From NCBI RefSeq assembly GCF_006385255.1, contig NZ_VFJE01000056.1, positions 434,001-498,000 of the forward strand: a stretch of DNA of 64,000 nucleotides, read 5' to 3'. Shown here piece by piece: positions 44,710 to 53,482 of this stretch. Numbering within the stretch: position 1 is the first letter of the stretch; each line of letters starts with the position of its first letter. This DNA comes from Flavobacterium microcysteis (GTDB taxonomy: Bacteria; Bacteroidota; Bacteroidia; Flavobacteriales; Flavobacteriaceae). The notes under the pieces are model-generated. The model was not told the DNA's origin, did not search any database, and saw nothing but the letters and a program-made list of their open reading frames with translations. Made by a program: the position numbers and the translations under genes.

Positions 44710-45316
44710 AATGCTTTTTTTGGTTTTGATTGCATTCCAGATGAGTGCGCAAGACACCATTGTTTTTCCAAAAGTAGACTTGTATAAAAGAAATATTGTG
44801 GAAGTAAGTTACGGAACTCCGCTAGGTGCTTTGGCTGATAAATATGAAAGTTCAATTAATACGGCTTATTATATGAGAACAAAAATAGCAAGACGCCAGT
44901 TTATCGATTTTGGTGCTGAACTTAGCGGTATTGTAAAAGGAAAAAGTGTTTCGTATAAATGGAATAATGAAGATATAGTGCTATCAGGAAGCAAATCTTC
45001 GTTTTTATTAGGTTTCAGATATACATGGTTTTTATACCAATCTCCTAATGAAAATTTCCACATTGAATCAAATTCCGGAATGGGTTGGAAATACCTGCAT
45101 TATAGCAAGCCTGAAGGAGAAGAATTCGATAAAAAGGATATTAAACCTACGCTTCATACAATTGCCTTTTCGCAAGGCGTGAAAATCATGTTTTATGGAT
45201 TTGGTGTTCATTGCAATTATAACTACGCACCTTACGGTTTATTCAATTCAAAAGCCGAACGGAATTTTGGGGCATCTTCTATAAATATCGGTTTGTCCGG
45301 AAGCTGGAATTTTTAA
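44702..45316 (+). CDS. small outer-membrane beta-barrel protein
   Basis: A 204-residue protein with a signal peptide (1-14, MNKMLFLVLIAFQMSAQ region) and amphipathic strands rich in aromatics (FRYTWFLYQS, FHIESNSGMGWKYLHYS), ending SSINIGLSGSWNF with the aromatic terminal residue typical of barrels. The start at 44702 overlaps the lipoprotein gene and gives a clean signal peptide; a longer frame to 44630 would not. No family name assigned. Confidence 0.78.
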   Translation: MNKMLFLVLIAFQMSAQDTIVFPKVDLYKRNIVEVSYGTPLGALADKYESSINTAYYMRTKIARRQFIDFGAELSGIVKGKSVSYKWNNEDIVLSGSKSSFLLGFRYTWFLYQSPNENFHIESNSGMGWKYLHYSKPEGEEFDKKDIKPTLHTIAFSQGVKIMFYGFGVHCNYNYAPYGLFNSKAERNFGASSINIGLSGSWNF

Positions 45317-45336
45317 CCAGAGAATAAAGTGTTTAT

Positions 45337-45372
45337 TAAAAAAAAGTGGCTGCCTAATAGCAGCCACTTTTT
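45337..45372. terminator. bidirectional terminator after the barrel gene
   Basis: GTGGCTGC (45345-45352) pairs with GCAGCCAC (45359-45366) around CTAATA, with eight A's before and six T's after. It serves the convergent genes on both sides. Confidence 0.85.
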
Positions 45373-45382
45373 TGGTTTTTAA

Positions 45383-46063
45383 TTATAGAGATGGCTCAAT
45401 ATGATTAAAGGGTTGGTCAGAAGTGCTTTTTAAGGTGTTGCTTTTTGCCGGTACAAATTTTCCGCTAGCCGAATTATAGGTTATGGAAATATCTGTAACG
45501 CTACCTCCAAATTTTAATTCGGTCATAGGTGATGTTACCATGGTGACAACTGAATTGCTGACAACTTGAGATTGTAGCCAGATGTAAATACTCGTGCTTG
45601 GGTTCATTATCGCATTGCTTTGCATTAATACGGGGATTGCAGAAATAGCATTGCTAGTTATGTCAATTCCGTTAACTGAGGCATTCTGATAAAGACCAGC
45701 TGTGATATATGGCAAGCCGGCATATTGATTTGCGAAAATAAATGCATTTGGAAATCCTCCGTCGTGAGGCCCTGATATTGCACCGTAATTTTGTAATATA
45801 TATTGTTTCCCCCTTTCGATTCCTATAGGAGTGTTGGCTAATTGACTTAAAACGGCACCATTTCTAATAGGAGCTGTTGATGCATATATTCCATATTCTT
45901 CTTTCCAGGATACTGTGTTAGACTGCAAAGGTTTGAAAACCTGCCATGCAACAGATGGTGGGCGTCCGTCTGATGATTTTGCAATGATAACGTTTGTGCC
46001 TGTTGCATATAAAATTCCTAATTGCTCTGATGTAAATGCGACTTTTAAATTGAATTGTGACAT
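45383..46063 (-). CDS. cytosolic beta-rich protein of unknown function
   Basis: A 226-residue protein starting MSQFNLKVAFTSEQLGILYA, with no signal peptide, membrane helix or sorting domain. It is rich in Ser, Asn, Ile and Val and reads as mostly beta strands (WQVFKPLQSNTVSWKEEYGI, IYIWLQSQVVSNSVVTMV), like a lectin or pore-former fold, but I recognise no family and would not name a function. It has no functional neighbours and sits between two strong terminators, which suggests a mobile or accessory single gene. Confidence 0.75.
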   Translation of the reverse strand: MSQFNLKVAFTSEQLGILYATGTNVIIAKSSDGRPPSVAWQVFKPLQSNTVSWKEEYGIYASTAPIRNGAVLSQLANTPIGIERGKQYILQNYGAISGPHDGGFPNAFIFANQYAGLPYITAGLYQNASVNGIDITSNAISAIPVLMQSNAIMNPSTSIYIWLQSQVVSNSVVTMVTSPMTELKFGGSVTDISITYNSASGKFVPAKSNTLKSTSDQPFNHIEPSL

Positions 46064-46302
46064 AATTCTAAGATTTAGTGGTTGTCCCTACTCATATGGC
46101 TTTTCGGTGTCCGCCGTTATTGCTTATTTTGCTTGGTAAAAGTAAAGGCAATACGGTTTTTTACAGAAGAAAAAGGTACGAGCAGGAAAATTCATGTCAT
46201 GGAAGGGAGGAAAACGAGGCATGGGTTATGAGAATAAACCCGGTACTCAGGAATATCGGTTTTTGATGTGTAAGATATTAGGCATAAAATACCTATAATT
46301 TA
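46064..46302. other. upstream region of the 45383-46063 gene; no gene seen
   Basis: No TAnnTTTG box in the minus direction and no supported ORF. The segment 46170-46250 is somewhat richer in G and C than its surroundings. Confidence 0.35.
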
Positions 46303-46336
46303 AAAGCCCCATTTCAAATAAATGAAACGGGGCTTC
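46303..46336 (-). terminator. terminator of pnp
   Basis: AAGCCCC plus TTTC (46304-46315) pair with GAAA plus GGGGCTT (46324-46335) with one internal A-C mismatch; in the minus direction a TTTT run follows. Confidence 0.75.
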
Positions 46337-46364
46337 AGTTGAATTAACCTTATATAAGAATTAA

Positions 46365-48530
46365 TTATTTTTTGTCCTCTCCTTTTGGAGGTCTTTTTGT
46401 CTCGTCTCTAGGAGGTCTTGGTAATAAAGCTTTTTTCGAAACTTTTTCTTTTCTGGTTTTTGGATCAACTCCAAGGTATTTCACCTCGAATACATCACCC
46501 ATTTTTACCACATCAGCAACATTTTCAGTTCTTTCCCAAGCTAGTTCCGATACGTGAAGCAATACTTCATTACCTGGAGCAGCTGTATATTCTACTACTG
46601 CACCAAAATCAAGCATTTTGATAACTTTTACTTCGTATGTTCCGCCCATTTCCGGTTTGAAAATGATAGAGTCGATTTTTGCCATTACTGCTGCCATTCC
46701 GTCTGGATCTGTTCCAAGGATTTCAACAACGCCTTGTTCGTCAACTTCATTAATAACGATAGTTGTACCCGTAGCTTTTTGTAATTCCTGGATTACTTTT
46801 CCGCCAGGTCCGATCAATGCTCCAATGAAGTTGCCAGGAATAATTCTGGTAACAATTTTTGGTGCATGTTTCTTCACTTCTAATTTTGGAGTTGCAATAA
46901 CTTCAGTCAATTTTCCTAGAATGTGCAAACGTCCATCACGAGCCTGCTCAAGAGCTTTCTCCATGATGTCATAAGCAAGACCTTCGATTTTGATGTCCAT
47001 TTGGCAAGCTGTGATTCCGTCAGCAGTTCCTGTAACTTTAAAGTCCATGTCACCCAAGTGATCTTCATCACCTAAGATGTCAGACAATACAGCCCATCTT
47101 CCTGTTTTATCATCAGAAATCAATCCCATTGCAATACCAGAAACTGGTTTTGTCATTTGGATACCAGCATCCATCAAAGCTAAAGTTCCAGCACATACTG
47201 TAGCCATAGAAGAAGAACCATTAGATTCTAAAACTTCTGAAACAATTCTTACTGTATATGGGCAGTCTGCAGGAATCATGTTTTTCAAAGCACGTTGTGC
47301 TAAGTTTCCGTGTCCAACCTCTCTTCTTGAAGTTCCTCTTAGTGGTTTTGCTTCACCTGTAGAGAAAGGAGGGAAGTTGTAGTGTAGGTAGAATTTCTCT
47401 TCGCCTTGTTCTGATGGAGTGTCAATTTGGTTCGCTTCTCTTGAAGTTCCCAAAGTTACAGTCGCCAAAGCTTGTGTTTCACCTCTTGTAAACAAAGAAG
47501 ATCCGTGAACAGATGGAAGGTAATCGATTTCACACCAGATTGGTCTGATTTCGGTAGTTTTTCTTCCGTCAAGACGTAGTCCTAATTGAAGGATAACTTC
47601 TCTTACCGCTTCTTTATTAACTTTTGAATAGTATTTTGAGACAAGATCTCCGTTTTCTAATAATTCTTCTTCAGTAAAAGCAGCTTTTACATCTTCTTTT
47701 ACTAAAGCAAATTTTTCAGAACGTTCGTGTTTTGCAGTTCCTTCCTGAGCGATAGCAAAACATCTGTCGTAAGCCAATTCTCTTACTTTATCGTAGATAG
47801 CTTCGTCATTTCGTTCTTCTTCGTAAGTACGAATTTCTTTTTTGCCAACAAGGTTTTGCAATCTTTCTTGAGCTGCGATCTGGATTTTGATAGCTTCGTG
47901 TGCAAACTTGATAGCTTCAACCATTTCTTTCTCTGAAATCTCTTTCATTTCACCCTCTACCATTGCGATAGAGTCTTTTGAAGCTCCAATCATCATGTCG
48001 ATGTCAGATAGCTCCAATTGTGCGCGACTTGGGTTGATTACGAGTTTTCCGTCAATTCTGGCAACACGTACTTCTGAAATCAAAGTTGAGAAAGGTACAT
48101 CTGAAACTGCTAATGCTGCTGATGCAGCCAAACCAGCCAAAGCATCTGGCATTACAGTTTCGTCATGAGACATCAACTGAATCATTACTTGTGTTTCTGC
48201 ATGATAGTCATCTGGGAAAAGCGGACGCAAAACACGGTCAACTAATCTCATAGTAAGGATTTCACTGTCGCTTGGACGAGCCTCACGTTTGAAAAATCCA
48301 CCAGGGAAACGACCTGCTGCAGCAAATTTTTCACGATAGTCAACTGTTAAAGGTAAAAAGTCAACTCCAGGAGTTGCTTTTTTTGCAGATACTACGGTAG
48401 CAAGCAACATTGTATCTCCCATTCTTACTACTACAGATCCATCAGCTTGCTTTGCCAATTTTCCTGTTTCGATTGAGATGCTTCTGCCATCTCCTAAATC
48501 GATAATTTCTTTTGAAACTTGTGGAATCAT
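46365..48530 (-). CDS. pnp: polyribonucleotide nucleotidyltransferase (PNPase)
   Basis: A 721-residue 3'-5' exoribonuclease. Two RNase PH domains flank a helical domain ([20 protein letters not shown] in the first; [10 protein letters not shown] and [13 protein letters not shown] in the second), then KH ([20 protein letters not shown]) and S1 ([18 protein letters not shown]) RNA-binding domains. I place the start at 48530 (MIPQVSKEI); an upstream in-frame ATG at 48557 adds nine atypical residues. rpsO lies upstream, the conserved rpsO-pnp order. Confidence 0.96.
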   Translation of the reverse strand: MIPQVSKEIIDLGDGRSISIETGKLAKQADGSVVVRMGDTMLLATVVSAKKATPGVDFLPLTVDYREKFAAAGRFPGGFFKREARPSDSEILTMRLVDRVLRPLFPDDYHAETQVMIQLMSHDETVMPDALAGLAASAALAVSDVPFSTLISEVRVARIDGKLVINPSRAQLELSDIDMMIGASKDSIAMVEGEMKEISEKEMVEAIKFAHEAIKIQIAAQERLQNLVGKKEIRTYEEERNDEAIYDKVRELAYDRCFAIAQEGTAKHERSEKFALVKEDVKAAFTEEELLENGDLVSKYYSKVNKEAVREVILQLGLRLDGRKTTEIRPIWCEIDYLPSVHGSSLFTRGETQALATVTLGTSREANQIDTPSEQGEEKFYLHYNFPPFSTGEAKPLRGTSRREVGHGNLAQRALKNMIPADCPYTVRIVSEVLESNGSSSMATVCAGTLALMDAGIQMTKPVSGIAMGLISDDKTGRWAVLSDILGDEDHLGDMDFKVTGTADGITACQMDIKIEGLAYDIMEKALEQARDGRLHILGKLTEVIATPKLEVKKHAPKIVTRIIPGNFIGALIGPGGKVIQELQKATGTTIVINEVDEQGVVEILGTDPDGMAAVMAKIDSIIFKPEMGGTYEVKVIKMLDFGAVVEYTAAPGNEVLLHVSELAWERTENVADVVKMGDVFEVKYLGVDPKTRKEKVSKKALLPRPPRDETKRPPKGEDKK

Positions 48531-48644
48531 AAAATTTTCCTCTTTTTGATTAAACAATGGGTTTTAGTTGTGTTGTAGTTGTTGTTGTGTGTAGTTGTCT
48601 AAAACCCAATGAAAAACCAAACTTTTTTTCAGCAATATGTAAAA

Positions 48645-48675
48645 ACAAAAAGAGGCGCGTGAGCACCTCTTTTCT
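48645..48675 (-). terminator. terminator or attenuator between rpsO and pnp
   Basis: AGAGG-GC (48651-48657) pairs with GC-CCTCT (48662-48670), with an A/T-rich tract on the pnp side. It may end part of the rpsO transcription before pnp. Confidence 0.6.
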
Positions 48676-48681
48676 ATTGAA

Positions 48682-48951
48682 TTATTTTCTAATATTCAAT
48701 TCTTTAATAATCTCACGATATCTGTTGATCTCTTTTTTCTTTAGATAATCAAGCAAGCTTCTTCTTTTACCTACTAGTAGTACAAGTGAACGCTCAGTGT
48801 TGTAATCGTGACGATTTTTCTTCAAGTGCTCAGTTAAGTGACCAATTCTGTGCGTGAATAACGCAATTTGTCCTTCTGCTGAACCTGTGTTTGTAGCAGA
48901 TCCTCCGTGCTTAGCGAAAATTTGCTCTTTAACTTCTTTAGTTAAGTACAT
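48682..48951 (-). CDS. rpsO: 30S ribosomal protein S15
   Basis: An 89-residue ribosomal protein that binds the central domain of 16S rRNA early in 30S assembly. TGSAEGQIALFTHRIGHLTEHL and the lysine/arginine-rich middle KKNRHDYNTERSL, LLVGKRRSLLDYLKK are characteristic. It has its own promoter (49008-49015) and a 5' leader hairpin. Confidence 0.97.
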   Translation of the reverse strand: MYLTKEVKEQIFAKHGGSATNTGSAEGQIALFTHRIGHLTEHLKKNRHDYNTERSLVLLVGKRRSLLDYLKKKEINRYREIIKELNIRK

Positions 48952-48983
48952 GCCAATATTTGTTTAAATGATTATTATGTAAT

Positions 48984-49002
48984 GAATAAGTTTTTCTTAT
49001 TC
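48984..49002 (-). promoter_or_regulatory. 5'-terminal hairpin in the rpsO leader
   Basis: GAATAAG (48984-48990) and CTTATTC (48996-49002) form a perfect 7-bp stem with a 5-base loop. It begins about six bases after the -7 box, so it should be the very first element of the mRNA. Confidence 0.5.
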
Positions 49003-49007
49003 GAGTG

Positions 49008-49015
49008 CAAAGGTA
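49008..49015 (-). promoter_or_regulatory. -7 box TACCTTTG for rpsO
   Basis: TAnnTTTG match on the minus strand, 56 bases before the rpsO start codon. Confidence 0.6.
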
Positions 49016-49137
49016 ATATTTATTTTCAGAAAAAATAATTTTCAGAAAAAAGATTTGAAAAAATACGGTCTGTAGATTTTCTTAAGTTTAAACTGCTGAT
49101 AATTAGATTTTTTGGATTTGCTTAGGAATTGGAGCGC

Positions 49138-49593
49138 TTAAAATAATTTGGCTACTTCAGCATTTACAAACTCAAGGAAACGTTCGTCCATTTCTGTAAA
49201 AGGATCCAATATATTGGAATCGATATCAATCTGTCCGATATTTTTCCCTTCAACAAAAAGAGGAATCACAATTTCAGATTTTACCGTAAAGCTGCAGGCA
49301 ATATAGTTGTCTTGTGCTTTTACATCCGGCACTACAAAGTTTTGGTTGGAAACGGCCACTTGTCCGCAAATTCCTTTTCCGAAAGGAATAACAGTATGGT
49401 CCGTAGGTTCGCCTGCATAAGGTCCTAAAATCAGTTCTTCTTTGTCACCATTCCTGAAATAGAATCCAACCCAGTCGTAATAGTCAATATTGTCTTTTAA
49501 GAGGTGGCAAATTTGCATTAGTTTGTCTTCTCTTAAAATGTCTTTATGGTGGAGTATGTCCTCGACCTTAGGTCTTAATTCTTCAAAAGTCAT
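49138..49593 (-). CDS. free methionine-(R)-sulfoxide reductase (GAF domain)
   Basis: A 151-residue single GAF domain of the fRMsr/YebR family, which reduces free methionine-R-sulfoxide with thioredoxin. C76 (GKGICGQ) and C100 (NYIACS) match E. coli Cys94 and Cys118, with the same 24-residue spacing. The position of E. coli Cys84 is His66 here, so one of the three family cysteines is missing. Family assignment is good; whether the redox relay is changed is open. Divergent from xrtF. Confidence 0.87.
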   Translation of the reverse strand: MTFEELRPKVEDILHHKDILREDKLMQICHLLKDNIDYYDWVGFYFRNGDKEELILGPYAGEPTDHTVIPFGKGICGQVAVSNQNFVVPDVKAQDNYIACSFTVKSEIVIPLFVEGKNIGQIDIDSNILDPFTEMDERFLEFVNAEVAKLF

Positions 49594-49647
49594 AATGATG
49601 GTATTTTACTATACAAAAGTATTTAATTACGGAAAGCTAAAATTGTA

Positions 49648-49655
49648 TAGTTTTG
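49648..49655 (+). promoter_or_regulatory. -7 box TAGTTTTG for xrtF
   Basis: TAnnTTTG match ending 14 bases before the TTG at 49670. It lies downstream of the in-frame ATGs at 49595 and 49598, so it supports the TTG start. Confidence 0.5.
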
Positions 49656-49669
49656 TTAAAAATATTTTT

Positions 49670-50218
49670 TTGAAAAGCTACTTCGTTCAATACCGGCCCT
49701 TTTTTATATTTCTACTCAAGTTCTTTCTGACTTATGGAGTGCTGATGTTTGTATATCAGCTGTATCTCAATAGTTTTGATGCCGAGAAGTTTGAAGCAGA
49801 CAGTTTTACGGAACTTGTCGCTACCCAGACTAATGGTGTGCTCCATCTTTTTGGGCAAGATACTTCCATAGCGCCACATGAATCGCAGCCGTCCGTAAAA
49901 CTTTTTTTAAACGGCAAATTTATCGCAAGAGTAGTAGAAGGCTGTAATGCGATGAGCGTCATGATTCTTTTTGTGGCATTTGTAGTTGCTTTTAAAGGAA
50001 AGACAAAACAGACAATCGTGTTTGTGCTGGCAGGAATTCTGATTATTCATATATTAAACATTCTTAGAATTGCGTTGCTTGCCATCGCATTGTATCATTA
50101 TCCGGAATATGAGCATATCTTACATGGCGTTGTTTTTCCGCTGTTTATTTATGGAGTAGTATTTGGGTTGTGGGTATTGTGGGTTCAAAAATTTTCATTG
50201 CATGCAAAAGCTTCTTAG
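49670..50218 (+). CDS. xrtF: exosortase family protein XrtF
   Basis: A 182-residue polytopic membrane protein of the exosortase/archaeosortase family, which cleaves and re-attaches proteins with C-terminal sorting helices. The catalytic set is visible: Cys in VVEGCNAMSVMI, Arg in LNILRIALLAI, His in YEHILHGVVFP. I take TTG 49670 as start (MKSYFVQYRPFF) because the length then fits the family and the promoter lies just upstream; ATG 49595 would overlap the promoter. It overlaps the exosortase F-associated gene by 17 bases. Confidence 0.88.
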   Translation: MKSYFVQYRPFFIFLLKFFLTYGVLMFVYQLYLNSFDAEKFEADSFTELVATQTNGVLHLFGQDTSIAPHESQPSVKLFLNGKFIARVVEGCNAMSVMILFVAFVVAFKGKTKQTIVFVLAGILIIHILNILRIALLAIALYHYPEYEHILHGVVFPLFIYGVVFGLWVLWVQKFSLHAKAS

Positions 50219-50657
50219 ATATAAAAAAGAAATTGCCTTATCGCTAGTGCTGGTTTTTCTGCTGGCGTTGGTTCGGGTTTTCGAGGAGCTTTTTTACGAT
50301 CCGTTTCTGGCTTACTTCAGAAGTGATTATTTGAAAATGCCTTTTCCGGAATACGACTCCCTTAAATTGTTTTTCAGTCTTTTTTTGAGATATGCCTTGA
50401 ACAGCTTGATTTCAATTGCTATCATTCAGGTTTTGTTTAAAGATTTCGGATTGTCAAAGTTTGCAGGTGTTCTATACCTGGTCTTTTTCATTATTTTAAT
50501 AGTGGCCTTTTTTTCTATTCTTAATTTTTCCAATCAGGAAAACAACCTCTTGCTTTTTTATGTGCGAAGGTTTTTAATCCAGCCACTATTTTTGTTGTTG
50601 TTTGTTCCAGCCTTTTTTTACCAAAACAAGATTTCTAAAAAAAATAACAATTCTTAA
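50202..50657 (+). CDS. exosortase F system-associated membrane protein
   Basis: A 151-residue protein with about four membrane helices (ALSLVLVFLLALVRVFEEL, ALNSLISIAIIQVLF, VLYLVFFIILIVAFFSIL, PLFLLLFVPAFF). The overlap with xrtF and the FEELFYDPFLAYF segment match the small protein that accompanies XrtF in flavobacteria. Function is not known; it may help the sortase or its substrate. I use ATG 50202 (MQKLLRYKKE), inside the xrtF end, rather than 50163. Confidence 0.83.
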   Translation: MQKLLRYKKEIALSLVLVFLLALVRVFEELFYDPFLAYFRSDYLKMPFPEYDSLKLFFSLFLRYALNSLISIAIIQVLFKDFGLSKFAGVLYLVFFIILIVAFFSILNFSNQENNLLLFYVRRFLIQPLFLLLFVPAFFYQNKISKKNNNS

Positions 50658-50681
50658 ATAGTTTTGTGTGGGCAATTTTAA

Positions 50682-50689
50682 TAATTTTG
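50682..50689 (+). promoter_or_regulatory. -7 box TAATTTTG for the metal-linked locus
   Basis: TAnnTTTG match 21 bases before the ATG at 50711; TTTTG at 50662-50666 could serve as part of the -33 element. Confidence 0.45.
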
Positions 50690-50710
50690 CAGCTGACAAT
50701 TTATAAGTTG

Positions 50711-51136
50711 ATGAATTTAAGAAAGAGCACAAGTTTGATTTTAGCACTTTTCCTGTTGGTTTCCAATATGGGATTTGCTTTCAATGTGCATTTCTGTGGC
50801 GGAGAGGTTTCTTCGATTTCTGTGGCTTATAAAATTTCTGAAGTATGTGCCTTACCTAAAAAGGAAACTACTGAAAAGAAGTGTTGTGCTAAAAAAGCAG
50901 AAGAAGGAAAAAAATGCTGCTCTGATAAAAAAGTTGAACTTAAGAAAAAATCAGAACAGGTTGTTGTAAAAACTTTTTCGTTCCATTCCGGACCTGCTGT
51001 TATATTCCAGGATTGGAAACCAGTAGTTTTTGGAAAGCCACTTCAAACTCCAAAACAAGAAAACATTGAATATTATTGCGATGCCAATGCACCGCCCTTA
51101 TTCAAGCTCTATTCCCAGTACATTTTCTACGCGTGA
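50711..51136 (+). CDS. HYC_CC_PP family protein (small Cys-rich exported protein)
   Basis: A 141-residue protein with a signal peptide (about 1-24), then HFC at 27-29 (VHFCGGEV), CC pairs at 58-59 and 69-70 among lysines, and APP near the C-terminus (about 129-131, NAPPLF), the pattern that names the HYC_CC_PP family. The paired cysteines suggest metal binding. It stands in front of a TonB receptor and an HMA protein, supporting a role in metal handling. ATG 50711 is preferred to 50666, since it gives a clean signal peptide and follows the -7 box. Confidence 0.82.
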   Translation: MNLRKSTSLILALFLLVSNMGFAFNVHFCGGEVSSISVAYKISEVCALPKKETTEKKCCAKKAEEGKKCCSDKKVELKKKSEQVVVKTFSFHSGPAVIFQDWKPVVFGKPLQTPKQENIEYYCDANAPPLFKLYSQYIFYA

Positions 51137-51201
51137 TTTGATAGATAATTCCGGAAAGCCTTCAATGGCTTAACTATAATTATACTATTAAATCATTTTT
51201 T

Positions 51202-53451
51202 ATGCAAAAACAATTCATACTGCTGTTATGTCTTATCGTTTCTGCCACTTCTTTTTCACAAGAGTTGAAAGGAAAAATAACAGAAGCATCTGCTACAGGA
51301 CAGCCAATCATAGGAGCCAGCGTACAATGGCTCGATACCCAAATAGGTACAACTACAGACGAAAATGGAAACTTTTCCATTTCTTATAAGCCTGAATTTA
51401 CAAAACTCGTAATCAGTTATGTGGGATTCACAACCGATACGATTACAGTAAGTTCGTCAAATTTCATCAATCATGTTCTTGTCCAGAATAATGACTTGGA
51501 AGAAGTTACCATCAGCAAAGAGCGAAAAAGTCTTCAGAAATCCTATATGAAGACTGCCAATGTTACTACAATGTCCAGTAAAGAATTACTAAAAGCGGCT
51601 TGTTGTAACCTGGCAGAAAGCTTTGAAACGAATCCATCTATTGATGTTAACTTTTCGGACGCTTTAACAGGGACAAAACAGATTAAAATGTTAGGTCTTA
51701 CAAGTCCTTATTTGGTAATTACGGAAGAGAACCTTCCTTCTGTAAGAGGCGCTTCGCAGGCTTACGGACTTTCTTTTACGCCTGGAACCTGGGTAGAAAG
51801 TATTCAGATTACCAAAGGTGCAGGGTCTGTTGTCAACGGTTTTGAAAGTATTTCAGGACAAATCAATACAGAATTAATTAAGCCAGTAAATGACATTCCT
51901 TTTTTCTTGAATGCCTACGGTTCTACAGACAGCCGTTTTGAGCTTAATACCCATTTCAATAAAAAAGTTTCCGACAAATGGAGCACAAGTTTATTCCTTC
52001 ACGGTAATGCCAGATTAGGCAAGAACGACATGAATGATGACGGCTTTTTAGATAATCCGCTTTCAAAGCAAATCAACGTATTAAACAGATGGCAGTATAC
52101 GGATATGGAAAAAGGTTGGGTAAGCTTTTTGAATTTCAGATATATGAATGATGAGAAGCAAACTGGAGAACTTGATTTTGATAAAAACCGTGATAAATTC
52201 ACAACAAATTATTGGGGTTCTGAAATCAAAACACAACGTTATGATGTTTCGGCAAAATTGGGTTATGTTTTTCCGGATATGCCATATCAGAGTATCGGAT
52301 TCCAGACCGCTTTTAATGGACATGATCAGGAATCTTATTTCGGACTAAACAAGTACGATATCAACCAGAAAAGCTTTTATTCGAATCTGATTTTCAATTC
52401 CATTATTAACAATACGCTGAACAAGTTTGCAACAGGATTGAATTTTACGTATGACAAATACGATGAGTTTGTTGGCGTTCCAAATATTTCAAGAGATTTT
52501 AACCGAATCGATAATTCTGTGGGTGCATTTTTTGAATATACCTATGATAATACTACAAACTTTAGTTTGGTTGCCGGTGCCAGAGTTGATAACCACAACC
52601 GTTTAGGAACTTTTATTACGCCAAGAATCCATGCGAGATACAATCCGTGGGAAAAAGCGGTATTGAGAGCATCAGCAGGAAGAGGAAAACGTTCGGCTAA
52701 TATTTTTGCAGAAAATCAGCAACTTTTTGCCAGTTCAAGAGTTTTTGACATATTGAATACAGGAGGCAAAATCTACGGATTGGATGCGGAAATTGCATGG
52801 AATTACGGAGTCAGCTTTATGCAAGGTTTCACACTTTTCAATAGGCCGGCAGAAGTTACTTTTGATTTTTACAGAACCGATTTCCAAAATCAGGCAGTTG
52901 TAGATTTGTATGCCAGTCCGCAACAGGCTTTGTTTTATAACCTGGACGGGAAATCATTTGCCAACAGTTTACAGCTTGATTTTAATTATGAATTGGCAAC
53001 GCATTTCAATTTAAGAACGGCTTATAAGTTTTATGAAATAGAAACAGATTACCTAAGCGGAAGCGCACAAAGACCATTACAGGCCAAACATCGTTTCTTT
53101 GGTAACTTAGAGTATGAGACGCATATCACGGATAAAGGACAACAATGGAAATTCGATTTTACCTACAATTGGCTTGGAAAACAACAGTTGCCAAATACTG
53201 CGTCAAATCCTACATCTGACAGGCTTCCAGACTATTCACCGTCTTTTTCTCTGATGAACGCACAAATCACCAGAACTTTTTCTTCTACCTTTGAAGTATA
53301 TGTGGGTGGTGAAAATATTGGAAATTATAAACAAGACAAGGCAATTTTGGGTAGTGATAATCCTTTTGGGCCGAATTTTGATAGTTCCATAATCTATGCG
53401 CCAATTTTTGGACAGATGTATTATGCCGGATTGCGATTCAAGATAAAATAA
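51202..53451 (+). CDS. TonB-dependent outer-membrane receptor
   Basis: A 749-residue protein with a signal peptide (1-20), an N-terminal carboxypeptidase-like regulatory domain (about 22-100, GKITEASATGQPIIGASVQW), a plug domain (about 110-230, SVRGASQAYGLSFTPGTWVES, GFESISGQINTELI) and a 22-strand-type barrel to the C-terminal YAGLRFKIK. It imports a substrate with energy from TonB. The neighbours (Cys-rich HYC_CC_PP and an HMA protein) point to a metal, perhaps copper, or a metal chelate. A CC pair in the linker (LKAACCNLAES) is noteworthy. No transcription terminator before the HMA gene. Confidence 0.93.
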   Translation: MQKQFILLLCLIVSATSFSQELKGKITEASATGQPIIGASVQWLDTQIGTTTDENGNFSISYKPEFTKLVISYVGFTTDTITVSSSNFINHVLVQNNDLEEVTISKERKSLQKSYMKTANVTTMSSKELLKAACCNLAESFETNPSIDVNFSDALTGTKQIKMLGLTSPYLVITEENLPSVRGASQAYGLSFTPGTWVESIQITKGAGSVVNGFESISGQINTELIKPVNDIPFFLNAYGSTDSRFELNTHFNKKVSDKWSTSLFLHGNARLGKNDMNDDGFLDNPLSKQINVLNRWQYTDMEKGWVSFLNFRYMNDEKQTGELDFDKNRDKFTTNYWGSEIKTQRYDVSAKLGYVFPDMPYQSIGFQTAFNGHDQESYFGLNKYDINQKSFYSNLIFNSIINNTLNKFATGLNFTYDKYDEFVGVPNISRDFNRIDNSVGAFFEYTYDNTTNFSLVAGARVDNHNRLGTFITPRIHARYNPWEKAVLRASAGRGKRSANIFAENQQLFASSRVFDILNTGGKIYGLDAEIAWNYGVSFMQGFTLFNRPAEVTFDFYRTDFQNQAVVDLYASPQQALFYNLDGKSFANSLQLDFNYELATHFNLRTAYKFYEIETDYLSGSAQRPLQAKHRFFGNLEYETHITDKGQQWKFDFTYNWLGKQQLPNTASNPTSDRLPDYSPSFSLMNAQITRTFSSTFEVYVGGENIGNYKQDKAILGSDNPFGPNFDSSIIYAPIFGQMYYAGLRFKIK

Positions 53452-53482
53452 ACTTAAAGTAAATAACGATAAAAATAATAGT

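Noticed and set aside
46078..46266. 62-codon plus-strand ORF upstream of the orphan gene
   Set aside because: No promoter and no recognisable protein features; composition looks like non-coding DNA.
46618..48168. long plus-strand frames opposite pnp
   Set aside because: Serine- and threonine-rich shadows caused by the codon bias of pnp.
49490..49669. N-terminal extension of xrtF
   Set aside because: It overlaps the divergent fRMsr gene and the promoter box, and the residues do not resemble the family.
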